A DNA stretch of 64,000 bases from Actinomyces israelii DSM 43320 (GTDB lineage: Bacteria > Actinomycetota > Actinomycetes > Actinomycetales > Actinomycetaceae): assembly GCF_000711965.1 (NCBI RefSeq), contig NZ_JONS01000020.1, positions 1 to 64,000 on the forward strand. The letters are read 5' to 3'. Made by a program: the position numbers and the translations under genes. Positions 43,149-51,406 of this stretch are shown in pieces (positions within the stretch are counted from its first letter, which is position 1; each line of letters starts with the position of its first letter). The notes below the pieces were generated by a model. The model searched no databases and was not told where the DNA came from. It saw nothing but the letters and a program-made list of their open reading frames with translations.

Positions 43149-43924
43149 CGCCCCACCTCGTCCAGGGCGTCGGCGAGCGCCACCCGGAAGCTGCCGGGCC
43201 GCGGCGCCCGCTCCTCAGCGAGCTCACCGGCCGCCCCCATCCACACGGCGGCAGCGCGGGCGGCCTCCAGGGGCGCCGACCCGGCCCCCAGGCAGGCCGC
43301 CGTCAGCGCGCCCAGCAGGCAGCCCGTCCCGGTCACCCGGGTCAGCAGCGGCGTGCCGCGCGCCACGCGCAGCTCGCGACGGGTGTCGAGCAGCAGGTCG
43401 GCGGCGCCGGAGACCGCCACGGCCCCACCGGTGAGGGCGCTGATCTGGCGAGCGGCCTGCGCCGCGTCCTCGGGGGCGGCGGTCGAGTCCGCCCCGCGCC
43501 CGCCGGCCCCGCCCGCCAGGGACAGCACCTCCGAGGCGTTGGCGCGCACCACGGCGGGCCGCCGCCCCAGCAGCCGGCGGGCCAGCGCGGTGCGCACCGG
43601 CGCGGCCCCGACGGCGGCCGGGTCCAGCACCCACGGCAGGCCGAGCCCCCGTGCCGCCTCGACGGTTGCCGGGATGCCCTCCGCGCCGTCGGTGGACAGG
43701 GTGCCCAGGTTGATCAGCAGGGCGTCCGCCAGGGGCACCATGTGGGGCGCTTCGGCGGCCGTCTCGGTCATCATGGGGCGGGCCCCCGCCGCCAGCAGCC
43801 CGTCGGCCACGATCTCCATGGACACCGCCGCGCTCAGGCAGTGGACCAGCGGCGCGCGCCCACGCACGGCGTCCAGGACGGGGCGCACCCGCTCCAGGTC
43901 CGGATCATTCGCGGGACTGCTCAC
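43145..43924 (-). CDS. thiM: Hydroxyethylthiazole kinase
   Basis: A 259-residue ribokinase-like enzyme that phosphorylates hydroxyethylthiazole in salvage. PLVHCLSAAVSMEIVADGLL (usually HxxTNxV; here CLSAAV), GARPMMTETAAEAPHMVPLA, LLINLGTLSTD, LPWVLDPAAVGAAPVRTALA and the catalytic loop TRVTGTGCLLGALTAACLGA are present. GTGA overlaps occur on both sides. The CLSAAVSM in place of HxITNxV near the substrate pocket is a noteworthy divergence. Confidence 0.92.
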   Translation of the reverse strand: MSSPANDPDLERVRPVLDAVRGRAPLVHCLSAAVSMEIVADGLLAAGARPMMTETAAEAPHMVPLADALLINLGTLSTDGAEGIPATVEAARGLGLPWVLDPAAVGAAPVRTALARRLLGRRPAVVRANASEVLSLAGGAGGRGADSTAAPEDAAQAARQISALTGGAVAVSGAADLLLDTRRELRVARGTPLLTRVTGTGCLLGALTAACLGAGSAPLEAARAAAVWMGAAGELAEERAPRPGSFRVALADALDEVGR

Positions 43925-45360
43925 CGGCCGCCCCCCGCCACGTCGTCGAGCTCACGGGACACCGCGCCCGGCCCCAGGGCCGGGCCGAGGGCGGCCCCCA
44001 CGACCACCAGGAGGCCGCCGCACACCACGAGGACCAGCACCGCTCCGGTGCGACCCGCCAGGTGCTCCAGAAGCGGCAGGTAGAAGGGGTAGAGCGCCGG
44101 CGCCACCAGGGACAGGCTGTAGGCGCTGCCGTAGCCGGTCGAGCGCACCTGGACGGGGAAGCGCTCGGACAGGTAGGCCGCCACCGGGCCGTAGGCGGAC
44201 ACCGTGATCACCTGGAGCAGCGCGGCCAGCAGCGCCGCTCGCCCGGCACCGGGGGCGCCGAGGACGGCCCGCCACACCCAGGGGGCGACGGCGGCCGCCA
44301 CCAGCCCCCACGCGATCAGGAGCCGACGGCGCCCCACCAGCGTGGACAGGTGGCCGGCCCCGGCCATGGCGGCCGCCTGAGCCAGCGAGGCCACCCCCAT
44401 GACCAGACCGACCGTTCTGGTCGGCAGGCCGGCGTCGGAGGCCAGGCGCGCGGTGAGGATGAGGACGGTGGCGCTGGTGAGCAGCCACAGCCCGCTCATC
44501 ATGGTGAAGGCCTGCCAGAAGGAGCGCCGCCAGGCCCCCGCCAGCAGGGAGCGCAGGCGCCGGCCGCCCGCCTCCGCGCTCCGACGCCGGTGGAAGCAGG
44601 GGGCGTCGACGACCTGGCGGGAGTAGTACAGGAGCATGCCCGCCGACAGCAGGGCCCCGAGGGCGAACAGCGCCCGCCAGCCCCAGGCGGCGTAGCGCTC
44701 GGGTCCCAGGAGGATCAGCAGGCCCATGGTCCCGAAGGCGATGGAGGCCTGGGCTAGAGGAGCCATGGACAGGATGAGCCCGCTCATCAGGCCCCGTCGC
44801 CGGGGCGCGGACCACTCCATGGCCAGGGGGATCGCCGCCGAGTACTCCCCGGCCACGAGCACGCCGCCCGCCAGGCGCAGCAGCAGGATGAGAACCAGGG
44901 TCGCCGCGCCGAGCGCCTCATGGGTGGGCACGCACGCGATGGCCAGGCTGCACCCGGCCGTCCCGGCGATGGCCAGGCGAGTGGTGCGGGTGCGCCCCAG
45001 GCGGTCGGCGACCCTGCCGAGCACCACCCCGCCCACGGGGCGCCCCAGGAGCATGGCGATGACCACGAGCGCCCCCGCGGAGGCTCCCGCCGTCGGGCCC
45101 GCCACCTTCTCCAGGGCCGGGGACAGGGCGACCAGCGGCAGGAAGACGTGGATGTTGTCGATCCAGTTGCCCACCACGCCCGCCCGCAGCGCGGCGCGGC
45201 CCTCGGGCGGCAGGTGCGCAGGGGGCGCACCGGGCCCGACGTCGTCAGCATCGTCAGCGCTGGCGGTGCCGGCGGCACCGGCGGCATCGGCGGCACCGGC
45301 GGTGCCGGTAGTGCCGGTCCCGACGACGGCGCTGGTCGCGCCGGGGGCCCGGGCGCTCAC
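43921..45360 (-). CDS. MFS transporter in thiamine operon (candidate thiamine-precursor transporter)
   Basis: A 479-residue major facilitator protein with about 12 helices. An N-terminal Ala/Gly/Thr-rich tail (residues 1-45) is encoded by slippage-prone near-triplet DNA (GGCACCGGCGGCATCGGCGG type). MFS motifs: VVIAMLLGRPVGGVVLGRVA, then DRLGRTRTTRLAIAG (motif A), and RLAGGVLVAGEYSAAIPLAM like the metabolite:H+ symporter group. Its GTG start and its stop overlap its neighbours by 4 nt, so it is locked into the thi operon behind a TPP riboswitch. Uptake of a pyrimidine, thiazole or thiamine is inferred from that context only. Confidence 0.85.
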   Translation of the reverse strand: MSARAPGATSAVVGTGTTGTAGAADAAGAAGTASADDADDVGPGAPPAHLPPEGRAALRAGVVGNWIDNIHVFLPLVALSPALEKVAGPTAGASAGALVVIAMLLGRPVGGVVLGRVADRLGRTRTTRLAIAGTAGCSLAIACVPTHEALGAATLVLILLLRLAGGVLVAGEYSAAIPLAMEWSAPRRRGLMSGLILSMAPLAQASIAFGTMGLLILLGPERYAAWGWRALFALGALLSAGMLLYYSRQVVDAPCFHRRRSAEAGGRRLRSLLAGAWRRSFWQAFTMMSGLWLLTSATVLILTARLASDAGLPTRTVGLVMGVASLAQAAAMAGAGHLSTLVGRRRLLIAWGLVAAAVAPWVWRAVLGAPGAGRAALLAALLQVITVSAYGPVAAYLSERFPVQVRSTGYGSAYSLSLVAPALYPFYLPLLEHLAGRTGAVLVLVVCGGLLVVVGAALGPALGPGAVSRELDDVAGGGR

Positions 45361-46934
45361 CGCGAGCCGCCCGCCCTCAGGCGCAGGGCCTGGTCGAAGA
45401 ACTCCAGCTCGTGCCGGCTCGCCAGCAGGTAGGCCCGCGCCGCCCGGGCGCGCTCGGCGGGCGTGGCCGCCTCCATCGCGGCCTCCACCGCCGCAACGGC
45501 CTGTGCCGCGGCCGCGGCGAAGGCGGGGTCGTGGTAGGTCGACAGCCAGGCTGCGAACCGGTGACCGGGGTCGACCTGCGGCACCGCGGCGCCGATCTCG
45601 GCGTACAGCCAGTGGCAGGGGAGTACCGCGCCGGCGCCCACCACGTAGGGGGACACGGCGGCGCGGGCGACGAGGAAGTCGGTGTAGGCGCGGGTGACCG
45701 GGCCGGCCTCGGCGCGGGGGCGCCCGGCCAGCCAGGTGCGGTGCAGCTCGCTCTCCGCGCTGAGGACCGTGTCGGCGGCGCGGACCCAGAAGATCGCGTC
45801 CTGCGTGCGCTGGGCGCGCGCGGCCAGCAGGGCCAGGGCCCGGGAGTACTCCTCCAGGTAGAGGGCGTCCTGGGCCAGGTAGTGGTCGAACGCGGCGACC
45901 GGCAGGGTGGCGTCCACCAGGCCCGCCACGAAGTCACCGGCGCTGATGTCCCGGGCGATGTCGCTGGAGGCCCGCCACAGCGCCTCGGTCCACGGCCCGG
46001 CGGCGGCGATGCGCAGCGGCGCCGGGACGATCCCGGGCGCGAGGTCCCCGGGGCTGTGCAGCTCGGCCGGCACCTCGCCGACCTCCGCCCAGGGGTCGGC
46101 CAGGCCGGCGTCCGCCAGGCGGCGGGCGCGGTGGAAGTGGTCGACCGGGCCGTGCCCGGCGCCGACCCGCAGGGCGGCCCCGTGGGCGACGGCCTCGTGG
46201 AGCCACTGCGTGGTCCAGGTCAGCGCGTCCTCGGGGCTATCCCCGGCGCCCAGGCGGGTGGCCAGCGCCGAGGCCAGGGAGCACCCGGTCCCGTGGGTGG
46301 AGGCGGTCCGGACCCGGGGCGCGCTCGCGGTCGCGCGCACGCCGTCGTCGTCGACCCACATGTTGAGGACCTCCTCGCCGCCCAGGTGGCCGGTCTTGAC
46401 CACGACCGGCACACCCGTGCGCCGCGCCCACCCCAGGGCCTGGTCGACCGCCTCCTGCGGGGTGCGGGCCTGCTCGGCGTCCAGCAGCACGGCCAGCTCG
46501 GGGACGTTGGGGGTGATGACGGTGGCGCGCTCGCAGAAGCGGCGCATCGCCTCCTTGGCCTCGGGCTCCAGGAGGCGGTCGCCGGAGGTGGCCACCATGA
46601 CGGGGTCGACGACGAGCACGGCCGGCGGGTGCTCGTCGAGCCAGGCGCAGACCGTCGCGATGATCTCGGTGGTGCCCAGCATGCCGGTCTTGACGGCGTC
46701 GAGCTCGACGTCGTCGGACACGGATCGCAGCTGCCGGCTCAGGAAGTCGGCCGGCGGGGTGTGGATGGCCTGGACCCCGGTGGTGTTCTGGGCGACCAGG
46801 CAGGTCACGGCGGTCATGGCGAATCCGCCGGCGGCACTGATCGACTTGGTGTCGGCGGCGGTTCCGGCGCCGCCGGAGGGGTCGGTGCCGGCGATGGACA
46901 GGACCCTGGGCAGGGCGGGGCGCGTTGGTGTCAT
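45357..46934 (-). CDS. thiD: ThiD-TenA fusion (HMP-P kinase plus thiaminase II-like)
   Basis: A 525-residue bifunctional protein. Residues 1-270 are ThiD: VLSIAGTDPSGGAGTAADTK, AVTCLVAQNTTGVQAIH, VLVVDPVMVATSGDRLL, and the anion hole STHGTGCSLASALATRLG, for two-step phosphorylation of hydroxymethylpyrimidine. Residues 300-525 are TenA: LWRASSDIARDISAGDFVAG, FDHYLAQDALYLEEYSRALA, the nucleophile region VLPCHWLYAEIG with the Cys, and the C-terminal catalytic Glu in HELEFFDQAL. TenA salvages base-degraded thiamine. ATG 46934 has AAGGGAT 8 nt upstream, inside the 3' end of the riboswitch. First gene of the operon. Confidence 0.93.
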   Translation of the reverse strand: MTPTRPALPRVLSIAGTDPSGGAGTAADTKSISAAGGFAMTAVTCLVAQNTTGVQAIHTPPADFLSRQLRSVSDDVELDAVKTGMLGTTEIIATVCAWLDEHPPAVLVVDPVMVATSGDRLLEPEAKEAMRRFCERATVITPNVPELAVLLDAEQARTPQEAVDQALGWARRTGVPVVVKTGHLGGEEVLNMWVDDDGVRATASAPRVRTASTHGTGCSLASALATRLGAGDSPEDALTWTTQWLHEAVAHGAALRVGAGHGPVDHFHRARRLADAGLADPWAEVGEVPAELHSPGDLAPGIVPAPLRIAAAGPWTEALWRASSDIARDISAGDFVAGLVDATLPVAAFDHYLAQDALYLEEYSRALALLAARAQRTQDAIFWVRAADTVLSAESELHRTWLAGRPRAEAGPVTRAYTDFLVARAAVSPYVVGAGAVLPCHWLYAEIGAAVPQVDPGHRFAAWLSTYHDPAFAAAAAQAVAAVEAAMEAATPAERARAARAYLLASRHELEFFDQALRLRAGGSR

Positions 46935-46939
46935 GCGGA

Positions 46940-47011
46940 CATCCCTTCGCTAGTGCGAACTAGATCAGGTTCCACGGGTGTGATCTCAGCGCCGGACGGC
47001 GCACCCCGTGT
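46940..47011 (-). ncRNA. TPP riboswitch (THI box)
   Basis: On the minus strand the sequence runs CACGGGGTGCGCC, a short hairpin, GCTGAGATCACACCC, then GTGGAACCTGATCTAGTTCG. It ends in GCACTAGCGAAGGGATG. GGGGTGC, CTGAGA, ACCC and GAACCTGATCT are the conserved THI-box blocks in the right order and spacing. The terminal AAGGGAT serves as Shine-Dalgarno for thiD, so ligand binding probably blocks translation initiation of the whole operon. Confidence 0.93.
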
Positions 47012-47091
47012 CCACCGCCGATTGTGGCACACCCGGGCGGGCTCGCGCGCGGGACTGACGGGCTCATGAGCCCGAGTGCCACACTGGGCCC

Positions 47092-48420
47092 ATGCCGACC
47101 ACATCGCCCCGCCCCGCCGCCCCGGATGACACCCTGTGCGACGACGACGCCTACACCGCCGGCCTGGCTGACTTCGTCACCGCCTCCCCGACCAGCTACC
47201 ACGCGGCCGCCGAGGCGGCTGCGCGCCTGGGCGCCGTCGGCCTGGACGCCGTCGACGAGACCCGGCCCTGGGACGCCGGGCCGCCGCGCCGCGGCTACGT
47301 CGTGCGCGACGGCGCGATCATCGCCTGGATCCTGCCCGAGCGGTGCGGGGGGCGTGCGGGCTTCCGGATCATCGGCGCCCACACCGACTCCCCGGCCCTG
47401 AGGCTCAAGCCAGGGGCCGCCATGGTGCGCGACGGCCTCCAGGTCCTCAACGTCGAGGTCTACGGCGGCCCGCTGCTCAACTCCTTCCTGGACCGCGAGC
47501 TCGGCCTGGCCGGGCGGCTGGTCACCCGCGACGGCGCCGTCCACCTGGTGCGCACCGGCCCGGTCGCGCGCGTGGCCCAGGTCGCCCCGCACCTGGACCG
47601 CAGCGTCAACGACTCCCTCCGCCTCGACAGGCAGGCCCACCTGCTGCCGCTGTGGGGCCTGGCCGACGACGGCGCCCGCCCCGACGACCCGGAGCGCTAC
47701 CTGTGCGGGCTCGCCGGAATCGACCCCGACCAGCTCGCCTTCCACGACGTCCTCACCTTCCCCACCGAGCCGCCCGCCCGCTTCGGGCGCCACGGCGAGC
47801 TCCTCGCCTCCTCGCGGCTGGACAACCTCTCCTCCGTCCACGCGGCCCTGGCGGCCCTGGAGGCCGTCGCCCGCGGCGGCGAGACCGGCGAGCCGATCGT
47901 CCTGGTCGCCAACGACCACGAGGAGGTCGGCTCCCAGACCCGCTCGGGGGCGGGCGGCCCCTTCCTCGAGACGGTCCTGGGGCGCCTGGCCGGGGCGCTC
48001 GGCGTTGACGGCGACGCCCGGGCGGCTATGCTCGCCCGCTCGGTCTGCGTGTCGGCCGACGCCGGGCACGCCGTCCACCCCGGCTACCCCCACCTGCACG
48101 ACCCGGCGGTCAGGCCCGCCCTCAACCGGGGGCCGCTGATCAAGATCAACGCCCAGCAGCGCTACGCCACCGACGCCGTCGGCACCGCCGTGTGGCTTCG
48201 CGCCTGCGACGCCGCAGGCGTGCCCGTGCAGAACTTCGTGTCCAACAACGCCGTCCCCTGCGGGACGACCATCGGCCCCATCACCGCCACGCGGCTGGGG
48301 ATCACCACGGTGGACGTCGGCCAGGCCCTGCTGTCCATGCACTCCCAGCGGGAGATGTGCGGCGTCGCCGACGGCCCCTGGCTGGCCCGGGCCATGCGGG
48401 CCTTCTGGCTGGGGGCGTGA
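47092..48420 (+). CDS. M18-family aminopeptidase
   Basis: A 442-residue metallopeptidase. M18 metal-site motifs are complete: FRIIGAHTDSPALRLKPGAA (first His ligand and following Asp), VLVANDHEEVGSQTRSGAGG (catalytic and bridging acids), CVSADAGHAVHPGYPHLHDP, and the C-terminal His in ALLSMHSQREMCGVAD. PRYGGVL-type sequence is represented by VEVYGGPLLNSFLDRELGLA. It removes acidic or neutral N-terminal residues from peptides in the cytosol, as an oligomeric enzyme in the family. It is divergent from the thi operon, with the riboswitch region between. Confidence 0.93.
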   Translation: MPTTSPRPAAPDDTLCDDDAYTAGLADFVTASPTSYHAAAEAAARLGAVGLDAVDETRPWDAGPPRRGYVVRDGAIIAWILPERCGGRAGFRIIGAHTDSPALRLKPGAAMVRDGLQVLNVEVYGGPLLNSFLDRELGLAGRLVTRDGAVHLVRTGPVARVAQVAPHLDRSVNDSLRLDRQAHLLPLWGLADDGARPDDPERYLCGLAGIDPDQLAFHDVLTFPTEPPARFGRHGELLASSRLDNLSSVHAALAALEAVARGGETGEPIVLVANDHEEVGSQTRSGAGGPFLETVLGRLAGALGVDGDARAAMLARSVCVSADAGHAVHPGYPHLHDPAVRPALNRGPLIKINAQQRYATDAVGTAVWLRACDAAGVPVQNFVSNNAVPCGTTIGPITATRLGITTVDVGQALLSMHSQREMCGVADGPWLARAMRAFWLGA

Positions 48421-48454
48421 GCCGGCCCTCCCCGCCCTGTTCTCGCCTCGGCCC

Positions 48455-48541
48455 CCTTCGCCGAGATCGGTCGTACTCCGGCTCGAGATCGGTCCGTGAA
48501 CCGATCTCAGTGCGGAACTGAACCGATCTCGGCGAAGGGGG
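48455..48541. repeat. 22-bp intergenic repeat, two inverted pairs of units
   Basis: CGAGATCGGT at 48462 and 48484 (minus orientation, 22 bp apart), then ACCGATCTC at 48500 and 48522 (plus, 22 bp apart). The outer ends are CCCCCTTCGC and GGCGAAGGGGG. The arrangement is head-to-head and could fold into a long imperfect hairpin. It fills the convergent gap between the M18 peptidase and the OYE-family gene, where a bidirectional terminator would be expected. Confidence 0.9.
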
Positions 48542-48550
48542 CGACGGGTG

Positions 48551-49678
48551 TCAGCGCCAGGCGCCGCGCCAGTACTGCACCGGCAGCCCGGCCGCCTTCC
48601 AGTCGTTGACGCCCAGGTCGTGGGCCCAGCGCACCGGCAGGTACGGCTCGCGCAGGGCCGGGCGGCCCACGGCGACGGCGTCGGCCTGCCCGGTGCCGAC
48701 GATCTGCTCGGCCTGGGCGGCCTCGGTGATGACGCCGACCGTCACGACCACCGGCTCGCCGCCGCCCGGTGTCGTCGTCCCCGCCACGGCCGCCTTGACC
48801 TGCGCGGCCAGGGGCACCTGGTAGCCGGGCCCCACGGGCACCCGGGCCGGCACGTTCGCCCCGCTCGAGACGTGCAGAACGTCCACGCCCGCTGCCACGA
48901 GCAGGGGCGCGAGGGCGGCGGTGTCCTCGCCGGTCAGGCCGCCCTCGGTCCAGTCGGTCGCTGACAGGCGGATGTCCAGGACCGCGTCCTCCCCGACCGC
49001 CTCGCGCACGGCGGCCGCGGTCTCGAGGGCGAAGCGGCGCCGGCCCTCGGCGGACCCGCCGTAGGCGTCGTCGCGGGTGTTGGACAGCGGGGAGAGGAAC
49101 TCGTGGATGAGGTAGCCGTGGGCCCCGTGCAGCTCGACGACGTCGTAGCCGGCTGCGACGGCGCGGCGCGCGGCCGCGGCGAAGGCGGCCGTCGTCGCGC
49201 GGACCTCCTCCTCGGTGAGCGCGTGCGGCTCGGCGTGCTTCGGGTAGGCGATGGCGCTGGGGCCCACCAGGTCCCAGCCCTCGATGGTGGCGGTGCGCGC
49301 CCCCGAGCCGCCGCCGGGGCGCCACGGGGGAGTGCCCGCCTTGCGCCCGCCGTGGCCGAGCTGGACGCCGGCCAGGGCGCCGGCGGCGTGGACTGCCTCG
49401 ACGATGCGGCGGTGCCCGGCGACCTGAGCGTCGTCCCACAGCCCCAGGTCGAAGGGCGACAGGCGGCCGTTGGGGGTCACCGCCGTGGCCTCCACGATCA
49501 CGGTGCCGAAGCCTCCCGTGGCGCGCGTGGCGTAGTGCAGGACGTGCCAGTCGGTGGCGACGCCGTCGCGGGCGTCGACGGAGTACATGCACATGGGTGG
49601 CAGCCACAGGCGGTTGCGCGCGGTCAGGCCGCGCATGGTCAGAGGCGTCAGGATGGTCGGCGTCGTTGACGGTGTCAT
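48551..49678 (-). CDS. Old-yellow-enzyme family NADH:flavin oxidoreductase (YqjM-like)
   Basis: A 375-residue FMN TIM-barrel ene-reductase (378 from GTG 49687). Signatures: LTARNRLWLPPMCMYSVDAR (Cys of the YqjM group), GVQLGHGGRKAGTP, AAFAAAARRAVAAGYDVVEL, HGAHGYLIHEFLSPLSNTRD, YGGSAEGRRRFALETAAAVR and the phosphate-binding AVGRPALREPYLPVRWAHDL end. It reduces activated C=C bonds with NAD(P)H. The monocistronic gene converges on the M18 peptidase gene. Confidence 0.93.
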   Translation of the reverse strand: MTPSTTPTILTPLTMRGLTARNRLWLPPMCMYSVDARDGVATDWHVLHYATRATGGFGTVIVEATAVTPNGRLSPFDLGLWDDAQVAGHRRIVEAVHAAGALAGVQLGHGGRKAGTPPWRPGGGSGARTATIEGWDLVGPSAIAYPKHAEPHALTEEEVRATTAAFAAAARRAVAAGYDVVELHGAHGYLIHEFLSPLSNTRDDAYGGSAEGRRRFALETAAAVREAVGEDAVLDIRLSATDWTEGGLTGEDTAALAPLLVAAGVDVLHVSSGANVPARVPVGPGYQVPLAAQVKAAVAGTTTPGGGEPVVVTVGVITEAAQAEQIVGTGQADAVAVGRPALREPYLPVRWAHDLGVNDWKAAGLPVQYWRGAWR

Positions 49679-49821
49679 GAGAGGCACGCTACGCGCCGGG
49701 AGCCCCGCGCGGTACCCCGCGCCGCCCCTTCTCCCCGCCGACGACGGCGCCCGTCCGCGGGGGCGACGAGTGCTGGACGGCCCGGCCGTGACCGGGCCGG
49801 CGGCGATAGCCTGAGCCCACC

Positions 49822-50766
49822 ATGACTACCGCGCCGCTACGCCTTCGCCCCGTCCCCTACGGACAGCCCGGCCACGCCCCGGCCCCGATCACCCGCCGCG
49901 TGAACGGCGTCGCCCTCGTCTTCGAGGGGGGCGGCATGCGGGGGACCTACACCGCCGCCCTCGTCCAGGTCCTGCTGGAGGCGGGCCTGTTCTTCCCGTG
50001 GGTCGGCGGGATCTCGGCGGGCTGCACCAACACCGTCAACATGGTCTCGCGGGACCTGTGGCGCACGCGCGAGGCCTTCGTCGGGCTGACCACGGACCCG
50101 CGCACCGGCGGGTGGGGCAGCTTCGTCCGCCGCCAGGGCTACTTCAACTCCGAGTACATCTACCGGCACACCTCCGCCCCCGACGAGACCATCCCCTTCG
50201 ACTGGCCCGCCTTCAGCAGCACCGAGGCGACCGTGCGCATCGGCTCCTTCCGCTGCGACACCGGCGAGGAGGTCTACTGGGGGCTGGAGGACATGGACGA
50301 GATGGCCGATCTCCTGCCGCGCTGCCAGGCGTCGTCGTCCATGCCCGTGCTCATGCCGATCGTCCACATCGACGGCGCCCCCTACCTCGACGGCGCCCTG
50401 GGGCCCACGGGCGGCTTCGCCACCGACGCCGCCGCGGCGGACGGATACGAGCGCATGCTGGTGGTCTCCACCCGCCCGGCCGGGTACCGCAAGCCCGAGG
50501 AGAAGCGCCCCGGCACCTACCGGCGGCTCTTCCGCCGCTACCCGGCGGTGGCCGAGGGGATCATCTCCCGCCCGTCGAACTACAACCGGACCATGGAGGA
50601 GCTCGAGGCGGCGCGCAGCGAGGGCCGCGTCCACCTCTTCCAGCCCGACCGCATGGCGATCGCCAACGGCGAGCTGCGCTACGACCGGGTCGTGGGCGCC
50701 TACGAGGCCGGACTCGTCCAGGCGCGCCGGGAGCTGCCGCGCATCCTGGACTTCCTCGGCCTCTGA
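49822..50766 (+). CDS. Patatin-like phospholipase
   Basis: A 314-residue lipid acyl hydrolase. The oxyanion loop is FEGGGMRGTYTAA (residues 35-46), the nucleophile elbow GISAG (Ser65) and the dyad Asp190 in YLDGALGPTGG. This is the short bacterial patatin type (YjjU-like), with CQASSSMPVLMPIVHIDGAP before the Asp. No signal peptide. A cytosolic or membrane-associated esterase/phospholipase. Monocistronic. Confidence 0.93.
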   Translation: MTTAPLRLRPVPYGQPGHAPAPITRRVNGVALVFEGGGMRGTYTAALVQVLLEAGLFFPWVGGISAGCTNTVNMVSRDLWRTREAFVGLTTDPRTGGWGSFVRRQGYFNSEYIYRHTSAPDETIPFDWPAFSSTEATVRIGSFRCDTGEEVYWGLEDMDEMADLLPRCQASSSMPVLMPIVHIDGAPYLDGALGPTGGFATDAAAADGYERMLVVSTRPAGYRKPEEKRPGTYRRLFRRYPAVAEGIISRPSNYNRTMEELEAARSEGRVHLFQPDRMAIANGELRYDRVVGAYEAGLVQARRELPRILDFLGL

Positions 50767-50845
50767 GCGCCGGGCGCCGCGGTCCGCGGGACAGACATCT
50801 TCGGACGAAACAGACGGTGACACCGCCTTCCTCGCCCGAAAATGC

Positions 50846-51364
50846 CTATCCCGACGAGGCAGGGGCGAAGCCGAAGGCCGTGATCGCCGGGACCGGCCGG
50901 CCGCCGTCGAGCTGGGCGGCGAGCAGGTCCATAACGGCCCGCTCGTGCGGGGGCACCCGCTCAGGCAGCTCGTCGAGCGCGAACCAGCGCAGCCCCGCGT
51001 TCCTCTCCGGCTCGGCCGCCGCCGGCTCCCCGCTCCAGCGGCGGGCCGTGAAGAAGAAGTCGACCCGCTGCTCCAGGGCGGCCCCGCCGACGTCGTTGGA
51101 GCGGTGCACAACTGTCAGCGGCCACAGGTCCCCGGGCGCGACGCCGACACCGACCTCCTCGGCCGCCTCGCGCACGACGGCCTGCACCACCGACTCCCCG
51201 GCCTCGACGTGCCCGGCCGCCCCGCAGGCCCAGTGGCCGTCCATGTAGCCGGTGTTGCGCCGCAGCTGGAGGAGCACCCTGGTGCGCCGCCGACCGCCCT
51301 CCCGCACGTGACGCAGCATGAGCAGGTAGGCGGCCGGGACGAGGGCGAAGGCGGCGGCGGTCAT
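50846..51364 (-). CDS. Nudix hydrolase
   Basis: A 172-residue protein with a complete Nudix box: GHVEAGESVVQAVVREAAEE then VGV, matching GX5EX7REUXEEXGU. The preceding RVLLQLRRNTGYMDGHWACG and following TVVHRSNDVGGAALEQRVDF, then FFTARRW, resemble the MutT/DR1025-like group. It hydrolyses a nucleoside diphosphate linked to an unknown moiety. Confidence 0.92.
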   Translation of the reverse strand: MTAAAFALVPAAYLLMLRHVREGGRRRTRVLLQLRRNTGYMDGHWACGAAGHVEAGESVVQAVVREAAEEVGVGVAPGDLWPLTVVHRSNDVGGAALEQRVDFFFTARRWSGEPAAAEPERNAGLRWFALDELPERVPPHERAVMDLLAAQLDGGRPVPAITAFGFAPASSG

Positions 51365-51406
51365 GGGGCCACGCTAGCGCCTCGCGCGCCGTGCCCCGGG
51401 CCGGGC

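Noticed and set aside
45240-45320. Microsatellite-like GGCACCGGCGGC repeats as a possible regulatory element
   Set aside because: It is in frame in the MFS gene and encodes its Ala/Gly/Thr-rich N-terminal tail. Phase variation is possible but not shown.
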